Positions 1-6,407 of a DNA stretch of 8,990 nucleotides are shown here, piece by piece. A model generated the notes under the pieces. That model made no database searches and was not told the origin of the DNA. It saw only the letters and a program-made list of their open reading frames with translations. The translations under genes and the position numbers were made by a program. How positions within the stretch are numbered: the first letter of the stretch is position 1; each line of letters opens with the position of its first letter. The stretch covers positions 1 to 8,990 of the forward strand of contig JAATGI010000121.1 in NCBI GenBank assembly GCA_015654725.1, given 5' to 3'. Origin of the DNA: Rhodospirillales bacterium. Its GTDB lineage: Bacteria; Pseudomonadota; Alphaproteobacteria; ATCC43930; CGMCC-115725.

Positions 1-514
1 CGGCTTGATCGTCTCGGCGGTGCGCGGGGTCGCCCGCGACGGCACCGATATCGACGATCTGGTGCAGGAAGTCTATGTCCGGCTGTGCAAGGACGGCTTC
101 CGGCTGTTGCGGACCTACGATCCGGCGCGGGCCGGCCTGTCGACCTGGCTGACGATCGTGGCCCGCAGCACCGCCCGCGACGCCATGCGGCGCCGGCACT
201 TGCCGTCAACCTCGATCGACGATGTGCCGGAAAGCCGGCTCGCGGTCATGCCGCGGACGGTGGAACGGCTTATACTGCCCGACGCCCTGTTGTCGCCGCG
301 CCAAAGACTGGTCCTGACGCTGCTTTACGACCGCGACATGGATGTTGCCGACGCCGCCCAGGCGCTCGGCATCGATCCGCAAACGGTGCGCAGCACCCAT
401 CACAAGGCAATGCTGAAATTGCGCGGCTATTTCGCCGCGGAGGATGCCAAACTCGCCGCCGGGGATGTTCCGCCGCCGAGCGGCATAAATAAGGTTCACG
501 GAGACAAAACATGA
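1..514 (+). CDS. ECF-type RNA polymerase sigma factor, 5' end missing
   Basis: The frame is open from the left edge (first complete codon at 2), so the true start lies outside the window. About 170 C-terminal residues remain. Numbering from the TTG at 5, residues 17-27 (DDLVQEVYVRL) and the following GLSTWLTIVARSTARDAMRR stretch match sigma region 2, which binds core polymerase and the -10 element. Residues 96-143 (LSPRQRLVLTLLY, then AAQALGIDPQTVRSTHHKAM) match region 4.2, a helix-turn-helix that reads the -35 element. There is only a short linker between them and no region 3, which defines the ECF group. The stop overlaps the start of the next gene by 4 bases (ATGA), and that gene encodes a probable membrane anti-sigma factor. 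The product should therefore be held inactive at the membrane until a cell-envelope signal releases it. The regulon and ECF subgroup cannot be told from the sequence. The family call is firm. Confidence 0.93.
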   Translation, partial: GLIVSAVRGVARDGTDIDDLVQEVYVRLCKDGFRLLRTYDPARAGLSTWLTIVARSTARDAMRRRHLPSTSIDDVPESRLAVMPRTVERLILPDALLSPRQRLVLTLLYDRDMDVADAAQALGIDPQTVRSTHHKAMLKLRGYFAAEDAKLAAGDVPPPSGINKVHGDKT

Positions 515-1032
515 ATGGAGGAATCGATCGGAGCGGCGCCGCGCTATGGCGCCGGTGGCGGGAGGCCCAGGCGACGGGGGACGCCGCGCCGGAGCCCGAC
601 CCGCTGACGCTGGCCGCCTATGCCGAGAACCGGCTGGGCCGTTCGGGCGTCGATCCCGAATTCGATAATCAAGTCGGCGCGGTCGAAGCCTGGCTCGGCA
701 CGCGCCCCGACGCGTTTGACGATGTTGCGGCGGCGCGGCGGCGCGAGGCCGCGGCCGCCGTGTCCGACGCGGTCATCCTGCTCGCCCAAGCCTTGGTAGC
801 CGAGCCGGGGCAAGGCGTCGTCGCCTTTCGGCCGAGGCGGGCGACCTGGCGCGTGGCGGCGGCCTGGGGCGGGATCGCCGCGAGCCTTCTGGTCGCCAGT
901 CTGGTCGGCTATTCGGCCGGCGCCGAGGATTGGCTGGCGCTGGGCGGCGGCGACCCAGGCTCGAGCGTCGAACAAGAGCTGCTCGGCCCAGCGAACGCGC
1001 TGTTCGGCGGCTTTGAGGAAAACGGCACATGA
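511..1032 (+). CDS. probable membrane anti-sigma factor (single-pass)
   Basis: A 173-residue protein with an N-terminal cytoplasmic part of about 110 residues, one hydrophobic segment at about 115-136 (VAAAWGGIAASLLVASLVGY) preceded by an Arg-rich stop (RPRRATWR), and a short acidic tail of about 37 residues expected in the periplasm. The topology, plus the direct 4-base overlap with both the ECF sigma gene and the next gene, fits an anti-sigma factor that binds the sigma factor through its N-terminal part. The N-terminal pattern DPLTLAAYAENRL is like that of short alphaproteobacterial anti-sigma proteins. There is no Cys or His anywhere in the protein, so it is not a ZAS (HxxxCxxC zinc) anti-sigma factor. 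A GGAG ribosome-binding site at 500-503, seven bases before the ATG, supports this start. The role rests on position and topology more than on sequence motifs. Confidence 0.72.
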   Translation: MNGGIDRSGAALWRRWREAQATGDAAPEPDPLTLAAYAENRLGRSGVDPEFDNQVGAVEAWLGTRPDAFDDVAAARRREAAAAVSDAVILLAQALVAEPGQGVVAFRPRRATWRVAAAWGGIAASLLVASLVGYSAGAEDWLALGGGDPGSSVEQELLGPANALFGGFEENGT

Positions 1033-1511
1033 GCGTCGCCGCCGGGACGCCCCCGTCCCGCCGCTGGTGGCTCATTGTCGTGCTGGCGGCTTCCATCGCC
1101 CTCAATCTGTTCTTTATCAGCGTGATCGCGGGAACGGCGGTGCAGATGCGAGCCGGCGGGCCGGCCGAGCGCTTCGAGCGCATCGGCGCGCGGCTCCAGC
1201 TCAACCCCGATCAACAGGCGGCGCTGCGCGTGTTCGTTGTCACGCTCCGCCAGCGCGGCAAGGCGGCGCGCGACATCAACATGGCGATCTGGAAACAGCT
1301 GGGCGATCCCGCGCTCGACCAGGCGCAGATCCCGGCCCTGCTCGATAAGACGGTGCAGGGCCGCGCCGCCTTTCAATCCGCCCTGGCGGCGGCGCTCGGC
1401 CAGTTTCTCCAAACCCTGAGCCCGGAACAACGCGCCGCGTTCATCACCGGCACGACCGCCGGAAACCAGCCCCAAGGACCGTTTCGCGCGATTCGCGAGC
1501 TGTTGCGTTAA
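1029..1511 (+). CDS. membrane-anchored periplasmic sensor-like protein (CnrX/ZraP/CpxP-like fold)
   Basis: 160 residues. After a short RR-containing N-terminus, a hydrophobic segment at 14-36 anchors the protein, and the remaining roughly 120 residues should be periplasmic and largely helical. Two LTxxQ-like motifs, LNPDQQ at 58-63 and LSPEQR at 130-135, sit at the ends of a long helical region (Arg/Ala/Gln-rich). This is the hallmark of the CpxP/Spy/ZraP/CnrX 'periplasmic heavy-metal sensor' group (Metal_resist-type). In CnrYXH-type systems such a protein controls the anti-sigma/sigma pair, and here it is the third gene of the same unit (ATGA overlap; GAGGA at 1015-1019 as ribosome-binding site). 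It contains no His or Cys, so the His-based metal site of CnrX is absent. It may instead sense envelope stress or misfolded protein, or act purely as a structural co-regulator. The family assignment is by motif only. Confidence 0.7.
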   Translation: MSVAAGTPPSRRWWLIVVLAASIALNLFFISVIAGTAVQMRAGGPAERFERIGARLQLNPDQQAALRVFVVTLRQRGKAARDINMAIWKQLGDPALDQAQIPALLDKTVQGRAAFQSALAAALGQFLQTLSPEQRAAFITGTTAGNQPQGPFRAIRELLR

Positions 1512-1537
1512 CAGTCTCAGGCCGCGAGTGATATTTT
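1508..1537 (+). promoter_or_regulatory. candidate promoter for the DprE1-like cassette
   Basis: TTAACA at 1508-1513 (5 of 6 matches to TTGACA) is followed after 18 bases by TATTTT at 1532-1537 (4 of 6 matches to TATAAT), in an AT-rich patch that stands out from GC-rich surroundings. It overlaps the stop codon of the sensor-like gene and would start transcription roughly 30-35 bases before the GTG at 1578. Alphaproteobacterial promoters are often poor matches, so this is only a candidate. No convincing rho-independent terminator is seen in the 66-base gap, so read-through from the sigma unit is also possible. Confidence 0.33.
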
Positions 1538-1577
1538 ACCGGCCTCCGCTCGATGAGGGCTTGAGAGGCGAGGTGAG

Positions 1578-2960
1578 GTGGGGGACGTCGTTCCAGATGA
1601 CGGCGCGGCCGGCGGTATCGCTCCGTGGCCGAGGGGTGCGACCGCGCGACGCCGGTTTGTCAGCATGGATGGCGGGATCGCGGTCGCGGCCGAACTGCAA
1701 CGCCCCGACCGCTATGGCTGGTTCCAAACCGCGCGCGAGGTCCGACCGCTGATTCCGCGCGGCGCCGGCATGTCGTTCGCCGCCGCGAGTTTCGCCGCCG
1801 ACACTGTTTCGATCGATTTCACCGCGTTCGACCGCATCCTCGATTTCGCGACCGCGACCGGCGTCGTCGAGGTCGAAGCCGGCATCAGGCTTGGCGCGCT
1901 GTTCGATTTTCTCGCCGCGCGCGGGCGCTATCTTCCGATTCAGCCCGGCCATCCCGCGATCACGGTCGGCGGCTGTGTCGCGGCCGACATTCACGGCAAG
2001 AACCCGGCGCGCGACGGCAGCTTCATCGCCCAAGTGGAATCGCTCAAACTGTTTCATCCCGATCACGGCACGGTCGAAGCGTCCGAGGACAAGGAGCGCG
2101 AGCTGTTCCGCGCGACCTGCGGCGGCCTCGGGCTGACCGGAATTATCGTCTCGGCGCGGCTGCGCTCGAAACCGATGCCGGCCGCCACCCTCGATGTCAC
2201 GCGCCGGCGCGTGGCGAATGCCGGCGAAGCCGCGGCGCTGCTGCGGTCATCGTCGGCCGAACGCGACCTGGTCTATGGCTGGCTCGATCTGGCACGCTCC
2301 GGCGCGAAGTTCGGTGGCGGCTACGTCATGCTCGGCGATTTTTCGGCGCGTCCCGATCGCGGCGCGGCGAAGCCGCTGGCATCGAGCCGGTTTTCGTCCG
2401 AAGCCCGCGCCCGCTTGCCGTTGCCGCTGCTCAATCGCTGGGGGGCTTGGGCGGTGAACGGCGCCTACCGGGTGAAGCTCGGCATTTCCGGCGGTGGGTC
2501 CAGCCTCGCCGATGCCCAGTTCCCGCGCGGCGCCAGTGAAATGTTTTACCGCCTGTTCGGGCGCGCCGGATTTCACGAGTATCAAGCCATCGTGGCCGAC
2601 GCGCGTTATCCCGATTATCTCGCCTTCATCCATGAACAAGCGAAGCGGCTCGATGTCGTGTTGTGCCTCGGCGTGGCCAAGCCTTTTGCCGGCACCTCGG
2701 ATTTTCTGCGCTTCGCCGGCGACGGCATCAGTGTCGCGGTCGAGGTGCCGCGCGGCGGCCGGTCCGACGCCTTCATGGCCGAACTCGACCGCTTTATCGT
2801 GGCCGAGGGCGGCCGTCCCAACCTGATCAAGGATGGCCGGCTGCCGCGCGAGGTCGCCGACGCCACCTATCCCGAGATCGAGCGATTCCGCGCTTTCCGC
2901 CGCGCCTGGGATAAGGGCGGGCGGTTTCGCTCCGAATTGTCGCTGCGGCTCGCGCTGTGA
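1578..2960 (+). CDS. DprE1-like FAD-dependent oxidase (polyprenyl-phosphoryl-ribose 2'-oxidase family)
   Basis: 460 residues, close to the 461 of mycobacterial DprE1, which oxidises the 2'-hydroxyl of decaprenylphosphoryl-beta-D-ribose to a keto intermediate. The PCMH-type FAD-binding half carries RGAGMSF (61-67), TVGG (129-132), AADIHGKN (135-142) and FRATCGGLGLTGII (177-190), all recognisable in DprE1. The C-terminal substrate half keeps the EYQ motif (334-336), a lysine at about 368 and IKDGR with Lys418. Aligned by eye, the mycobacterial Cys387 (benzothiazinone target) is Ala387 here. The GWGR and RSYGD motifs of classical DprE1 are altered (SMDGG; MSFAA). The likely start is GTG 1578, with GAGG at 1565-1568 upstream. 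ATG 1665 would give a 431-residue form, and an in-frame stop at 1554 rules out anything longer. The stop overlaps the DprE2-like gene by 4 bases, implying joint two-step epimerisation. The substrate is inferred. A sugar-lactone or other aldonolactone-type oxidase is the alternative. Confidence 0.85.
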   Translation: MGDVVPDDGAAGGIAPWPRGATARRRFVSMDGGIAVAAELQRPDRYGWFQTAREVRPLIPRGAGMSFAAASFAADTVSIDFTAFDRILDFATATGVVEVEAGIRLGALFDFLAARGRYLPIQPGHPAITVGGCVAADIHGKNPARDGSFIAQVESLKLFHPDHGTVEASEDKERELFRATCGGLGLTGIIVSARLRSKPMPAATLDVTRRRVANAGEAAALLRSSSAERDLVYGWLDLARSGAKFGGGYVMLGDFSARPDRGAAKPLASSRFSSEARARLPLPLLNRWGAWAVNGAYRVKLGISGGGSSLADAQFPRGASEMFYRLFGRAGFHEYQAIVADARYPDYLAFIHEQAKRLDVVLCLGVAKPFAGTSDFLRFAGDGISVAVEVPRGGRSDAFMAELDRFIVAEGGRPNLIKDGRLPREVADATYPEIERFRAFRRAWDKGGRFRSELSLRLAL

Positions 2961-3688
2961 GAACGCTCGTCTTCGGCGCGTCGGCGGGCATCGGTCGGGC
3001 GCTGGCGCGCGCGCTCGCCGCCAAAGGGCACGATCTCGTGCTGGTTGCTCGCGACCTTCGCGATCTCGAGGCCGAGGCCGCGCATTTGCGCCTGACGCTC
3101 GGGGTCGGCGTCGAATGTCTCGTCCTCGACGCCACCATGCCCGAGCGCGTGGCCGAGGCGATGGCGCGGCTCGCGCCGGAACCGCCGATCCTCAATCTCC
3201 TGTTCGCGGTCGGCATGACCAGCCCGCGCGACACCGTCGCGTCGGCGCCCGCGGAAGCGGCGGCCTTGATCGACGCCAACCTGGTGAGCGTGATGGCGGC
3301 GGTGGCGACGCTGCTGCCGCGTCTGCGCGAGGCCGATCGCGGCAATATTGTCGGCATCGGTTCGGTGGCGGCGATCCGCGGCCGCAACGCCAATGTCGCC
3401 TATGCCGCCGCCAAGCGTGGTCTCGAATCCTATTTCGAGAGCCTGCGCCACGCGCTGTCGGCGACCGGCATCCGCGTCCAGCTCTACCGGCTCGGCTATG
3501 TCGATACCCAAATGTCGTTCGGCAAGAAGCTGATGCTTCCCATGGCGAGCGCGGAGCAGGTCGCCGACCGCATCGTCCGCGGGTTGGGGCGCGATGTTGG
3601 CCTCGCCCATGTGCCGGCCTTTTGGGCGGGCGTCGCGCTGGCGGTGCGGAACATGCCGTGGGCGATTTTCCGCCGGCTCGAATTCTGA
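2957..3688 (+). CDS. DprE2-like short-chain dehydrogenase/reductase
   Basis: 243 residues and a complete classical SDR: nucleotide-binding GASAGIG at 7-13, a conserved Asn region near 111 (DANLVS), catalytic Ser136 (GIGSVAA) and Tyr149-x3-Lys153 (YAAAK). In mycobacteria DprE2 reduces the keto sugar made by DprE1 with NAD(P)H to give decaprenylphosphoryl-D-arabinofuranose. The C-terminal end VRNMPWAIFRRLEF closely parallels the end of mycobacterial DprE2 (a hydrophobic segment followed by an IFRKL motif). That similarity goes beyond the general SDR fold and supports DprE2-like rather than generic SDR. The GTG start at 2957 shares bases with the TGA of the DprE1-like gene (GTGA), so the two products are probably translated in step. 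It likely works on a lipid-phosphate sugar at the inner face of the cytoplasmic membrane. The exact polyprenyl substrate is inferred. Confidence 0.87.
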   Translation: MRTLVFGASAGIGRALARALAAKGHDLVLVARDLRDLEAEAAHLRLTLGVGVECLVLDATMPERVAEAMARLAPEPPILNLLFAVGMTSPRDTVASAPAEAAALIDANLVSVMAAVATLLPRLREADRGNIVGIGSVAAIRGRNANVAYAAAKRGLESYFESLRHALSATGIRVQLYRLGYVDTQMSFGKKLMLPMASAEQVADRIVRGLGRDVGLAHVPAFWAGVALAVRNMPWAIFRRLEF

Positions 3689-3690
3689 CC

Positions 3691-4995
3691 ATGTCGCCGC
3701 TTGTTCGCCGGCTTGCCGTTCCCGCCGCCGGTTTGGGCGCGGCCGCGATTTTCGCGGCACTTTATCTGTGGTGGAGGGACGCCTATTTCGCGGTCCTGAC
3801 CTTCGCCGGCATCGGCCCTTACAAAATTCCGTTCTACGATTTGGAATATGTGCTGGCCGGGGCCGATTGCTGGCGGCGCGGCGTCGATGTCTATCTTCAT
3901 AATCCGTGCGAGTTGGGCGATCGCGGCTGGGCCTATTCGCCGCTGTTGCTGCGCGCGTCGTTTCTGCCCGGCGTCACCTGGACCAACGCGCTCGGGTTGT
4001 TGCAGGCCGGCGTTTTTTTCGGCTCGTTCACGGCGTTTCCGCCGCTACGCGACCGCCCGGCGACATGGATCATGCTGGCGGCGCTGATTTCGCCGCGCGT
4101 CGCGTTCGCCGTCGAGCGCGCCAATATCGATACCCTCATCTTTGTCGCGATGGTGATCGTGGCGATGCTGTCGCTGGGCGGACCGCTGCGCCGGTCGTTG
4201 GGCTATGGCATCGTGGCGCTGGCGGGATTGGTGAAAATTTATCCCTTCGTCGCGCTCGCTTTGAGTCTGCGGGAACGGCCGCGCCTGTTCTTCAGCGTCG
4301 CCGCCGCGAGCGCCGCGATCCTGGCCGCTTTCCTTCTCGCCTTTTGGGGCGAGCTGGTCCGCATGGCGGCCAATGTTCCCTGGGGCGATTCATCCGATTT
4401 GTTCGGCGCGGTCGATTTGCCGGCGGTGTCCGGCCAGTTGCTGTCGGTGCCCTATATTTCGGCGGCGGTATGGACGGTTCTGCTCGGCGCGACGGCGGCG
4501 CAGGTCGTCGGCCTCGCGCGATGGCGCGGATTTCGCGACGGGTTCGCGGCCCTGCCGCGGTTCGAGGCGCAGCTTCTGGTCCTGGGCGCCTTGCTGATGG
4601 CCGGCTGCTTTTTCACCGGGCAGAATGTCGGCTATCGCGGCATCCATTTGCTGCTGGCGCTTCCGGCGCTGTCGGTACTCGCGGCGGCCGGCGGCGCGAC
4701 CGCCGGCTTCGCCCGGCGCACCGCCTGGCTCATCGTTTTCCTGATGTGGGAAGGCATTCTCAACTGGCATGGCGGCATACCCGAGTTCCTGGAGACCTTC
4801 GCGCCGCCGCTCGGCCCCAACATTCTTTTTGTCCTATGGCTGATCCGTGAACTGGCGTGGTGGCGGATCGCGGCCGTGTTCCTGGGCGTGATCGTGTGTT
4901 TCCTGCTCGATTCCGGCCTGTGGGCGCATCTGCGCCTGCCCGCGCGCGAGGTTTCGCGATATAGTTCGCCGTCGAACAGCCGGAGAAGATCATGA
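3691..4995 (+). CDS. multi-pass membrane glycosyltransferase, GT87/DUF2029-like (GT-C fold)
   Basis: 434 residues, mostly hydrophobic, with about ten membrane segments (for example 8-28, 98-118, 124-141, 145-162, 170-192, 198-219, 255-276, 293-308, 315-337, 375-407). Features typical of GT87/DUF2029 enzymes are the first extracytoplasmic loop with PFYDLEYVLAGADCWRRGVDVY (Asp50 is the best candidate catalytic base), the YSP motif at 82-84, ERANIDT at 142-148, and VKIYPF at 181-186. Such enzymes move a sugar from a polyprenyl-phosphate carrier to an acceptor on the outer face of the membrane. It starts two bases after the DprE2-like stop, so the inferred donor is polyprenyl-phosphoryl-arabinofuranose. 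The acceptor (lipopolysaccharide, capsule, pilin, lipid or a hopanoid) is unknown. The frame is open upstream to 2833, but ATG 3691 is where membrane-protein sequence begins. The C-terminal tail after about 410 is polar and looks unconserved. It overlaps fumC by 4 bases. Confidence 0.8.
   Translation: MSPLVRRLAVPAAGLGAAAIFAALYLWWRDAYFAVLTFAGIGPYKIPFYDLEYVLAGADCWRRGVDVYLHNPCELGDRGWAYSPLLLRASFLPGVTWTNALGLLQAGVFFGSFTAFPPLRDRPATWIMLAALISPRVAFAVERANIDTLIFVAMVIVAMLSLGGPLRRSLGYGIVALAGLVKIYPFVALALSLRERPRLFFSVAAASAAILAAFLLAFWGELVRMAANVPWGDSSDLFGAVDLPAVSGQLLSVPYISAAVWTVLLGATAAQVVGLARWRGFRDGFAALPRFEAQLLVLGALLMAGCFFTGQNVGYRGIHLLLALPALSVLAAAGGATAGFARRTAWLIVFLMWEGILNWHGGIPEFLETFAPPLGPNILFVLWLIRELAWWRIAAVFLGVIVCFLLDSGLWAHLRLPAREVSRYSSPSNSRRRS
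4960..4965 (+). promoter_or_regulatory. possible -10 element for fumC
   Basis: TATAGT (5 of 6 matches to TATAAT) lies inside the last codons of the glycosyltransferase gene, in the part encoding its polar, probably unconserved tail. It would place a transcript start near 4972, about 20 bases before the fumC ATG and just upstream of its ribosome-binding site (GGAG, 4982-4985). No good -35 box is seen at the expected distance (TGCCCG at 4937-4942). The reason to consider it is that a central TCA-cycle gene would be expected to have a promoter independent of a glycolipid cassette. Confidence 0.28.
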
Positions 4996-6407
4996 CGGAA
5001 GCGCGTGACCCGCCGACCCGGATCGAGCATGACAGCATGGGCGCGATCGAGGTGCCGGCCGATCGCTATTGGGGCGCGCAGACCGAGCGGTCGCGGCGCA
5101 ATTTCCGCATCGGCGATGCCGCCGCCGAACGCATGCCGCAGCCGCTGATCCGCGCGCTGGCCGAGGTCAAGCGCGCCGCCGCCAAGGCCAATATCGGTCT
5201 GGGCGCGCTCGACCGCAGGCTCGGCAACGCCATCATCGAAGCGGCCGACGAAGTCATCGCCGGCAAGCTCGATGACGAGTTTCCGCTGATCGTGTGGCAG
5301 ACCGGCTCCGGCACGCAAACCAACATGAACATGAACGAAGTCGTGGCGAACCGCGCCAACGAGCTTCTCGGCGCGCCGCTCGGCCAGCGCGCGCCGGTTC
5401 ATCCCAACGATCACGTCAATCTGTGCCAATCCTCGAACGACTGCTTTCCGACCGCGATGCATGTGGCGGCGGTGGAGGAGCTTCACCACCGGCTGCGCCC
5501 GGCGCTGAAGCATCTCCAGTCGGCGCTGGCGGCGAAGGCCACGCAATTCGGCCCGATCGTGAAATTGGGCCGCACCCATTTGCAGGATGCGACGCCGCTG
5601 ACGCTGGGCCAGGAATTCGGCGCCTATGCGCGCCAGATCGAGCTCGGGATCGCGCGTCTCGAAGCCTGCCTGCCGCGGCTCTATCCGGTGGCGCAAGGCG
5701 GTACCGCCGTCGGCACCGGCCTTAATGCCCGGCTCGGCTTCGCCGAGCGCTTCGCGCTCGAGCTCGGCAATTTCACCGGCTTTCCGTTCGCCTCCAGCGT
5801 CAATAAATTCGAGGCGCTCGCGAGCCACGACGCGATGGTCGAGGTATCGGGCGCGCTCAATGTGCTGGCGGTGTCGGCGATGAAGATCGGCAACGACATC
5901 CGCCTCCTCGGCTCGGGGCCGCGCGCCGGCTTCGGCGAGTTGCATCTGCCGGAGAACGAGCCCGGCTCCTCGATCATGCCGGGCAAGGTCAATCCCACCC
6001 AGGTCGAGGCGCTGACCATGGTGGCGGCGCAGGTGATGGGCAATCATGTCGCGGTCACGGTCGCCGGGAGCCAAGGGCAGCTCGAACTCAATGTCTTCAA
6101 GCCGGTGATCGCGCATAACGTGTTGCGCTCGATGCGGCTGCTGGCCGACGCGGCCACGAGCTTCGCCGACAATTGCGTCGCCGGGATCGAGGCCAATGCC
6201 TGGCGCATCGAGGAGCTGCTGCATCGCTCGCTGATGCTGGTGACGGCGCTGTCGCCGCATATCGGCTACGACCGCGCGGCCGAGATCGCGCACAAGGCCC
6301 ATGTCGAAGGCACGACGCTCAAGGAAGCCGCCGAGGCACTGGGCTATGTCCGGCCCGAGGATTTCGACCATTGGGTCCGCCCCGACAAGATGCTCGGCCC
6401 GGAGTGA
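4992..6407 (+). CDS. fumC: class II fumarate hydratase (fumarase C)
   Basis: 471 residues, full length for the iron-independent homotetrameric fumarase that interconverts fumarate and L-malate in the cytosolic TCA cycle. Diagnostic motifs are all present: IEHDSMG near the N-terminus, TGSGTQTNMN at 104-113, SSND at 147-150, GRTHLQDA with His196 (the active-site His region), and the superfamily signature GSSIMPGKVN at 325-334 on the flexible catalytic loop (Ser326 is the likely catalytic base). TGSGTQTNMNMNE and the intact fumarase-type C-terminal domain separate it from aspartase and from argininosuccinate lyase. ATG 4992 overlaps the upstream glycosyltransferase stop (ATGA) and has GGAG at 4982-4985. 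The gene therefore sits at the tail of a lipid-sugar cassette, although it may have its own promoter. The last bases overlap the next gene (GTGA). Confidence 0.98.
   Translation: MTEARDPPTRIEHDSMGAIEVPADRYWGAQTERSRRNFRIGDAAAERMPQPLIRALAEVKRAAAKANIGLGALDRRLGNAIIEAADEVIAGKLDDEFPLIVWQTGSGTQTNMNMNEVVANRANELLGAPLGQRAPVHPNDHVNLCQSSNDCFPTAMHVAAVEELHHRLRPALKHLQSALAAKATQFGPIVKLGRTHLQDATPLTLGQEFGAYARQIELGIARLEACLPRLYPVAQGGTAVGTGLNARLGFAERFALELGNFTGFPFASSVNKFEALASHDAMVEVSGALNVLAVSAMKIGNDIRLLGSGPRAGFGELHLPENEPGSSIMPGKVNPTQVEALTMVAAQVMGNHVAVTVAGSQGQLELNVFKPVIAHNVLRSMRLLADAATSFADNCVAGIEANAWRIEELLHRSLMLVTALSPHIGYDRAAEIAHKAHVEGTTLKEAAEALGYVRPEDFDHWVRPDKMLGPE

Noticed and set aside
534..552. Repeated GGCGCC hexamers flanking a 7-base spacer, possible operator near the anti-sigma start.
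   Set aside because: GGCGCC is self-palindromic and very common in this GC-rich sequence. It lies within coding sequence with no promoter elements around it.
1029..1511. Calling the third gene of the sigma unit a nickel/cobalt sensor (CnrX).
   Set aside because: The protein has no His or Cys, so the CnrX metal-ligand set is missing, and no efflux genes lie in the window. Only the general LTxxQ-type fold is supported.
1500..1514. CTGTT-5-AACAG inverted repeat at the end of the sensor-like gene as a terminator.
   Set aside because: Only a 5-base AT-containing stem with no following T run. It is better explained as chance near the stop codon and overlaps the promoter-like TTAACA.
1536..2066. 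Minus-strand open frame over the start of the DprE1-like gene and the 66-base gap.
   Set aside because: No recognisable motif or ribosome-binding site. It overlaps conserved FAD-binding coding sequence on the other strand.
2833..3690. The glycosyltransferase frame stays open far upstream, allowing a 720-residue protein.
   Set aside because: The extra 286 residues are Arg/Ala-rich frame-shifted translation of the DprE1-like and DprE2-like genes. Membrane-protein sequence begins at ATG 3691, right after the DprE2-like stop.
4632..6371. Long open frame (579 codons) on the minus strand opposite fumC and the end of the glycosyltransferase gene.
   Set aside because: It is opposite an unmistakable full-length fumarase. 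The translation is rich in Arg, His and Gly with no domain pattern, as expected for GC-rich antisense shadow frames.
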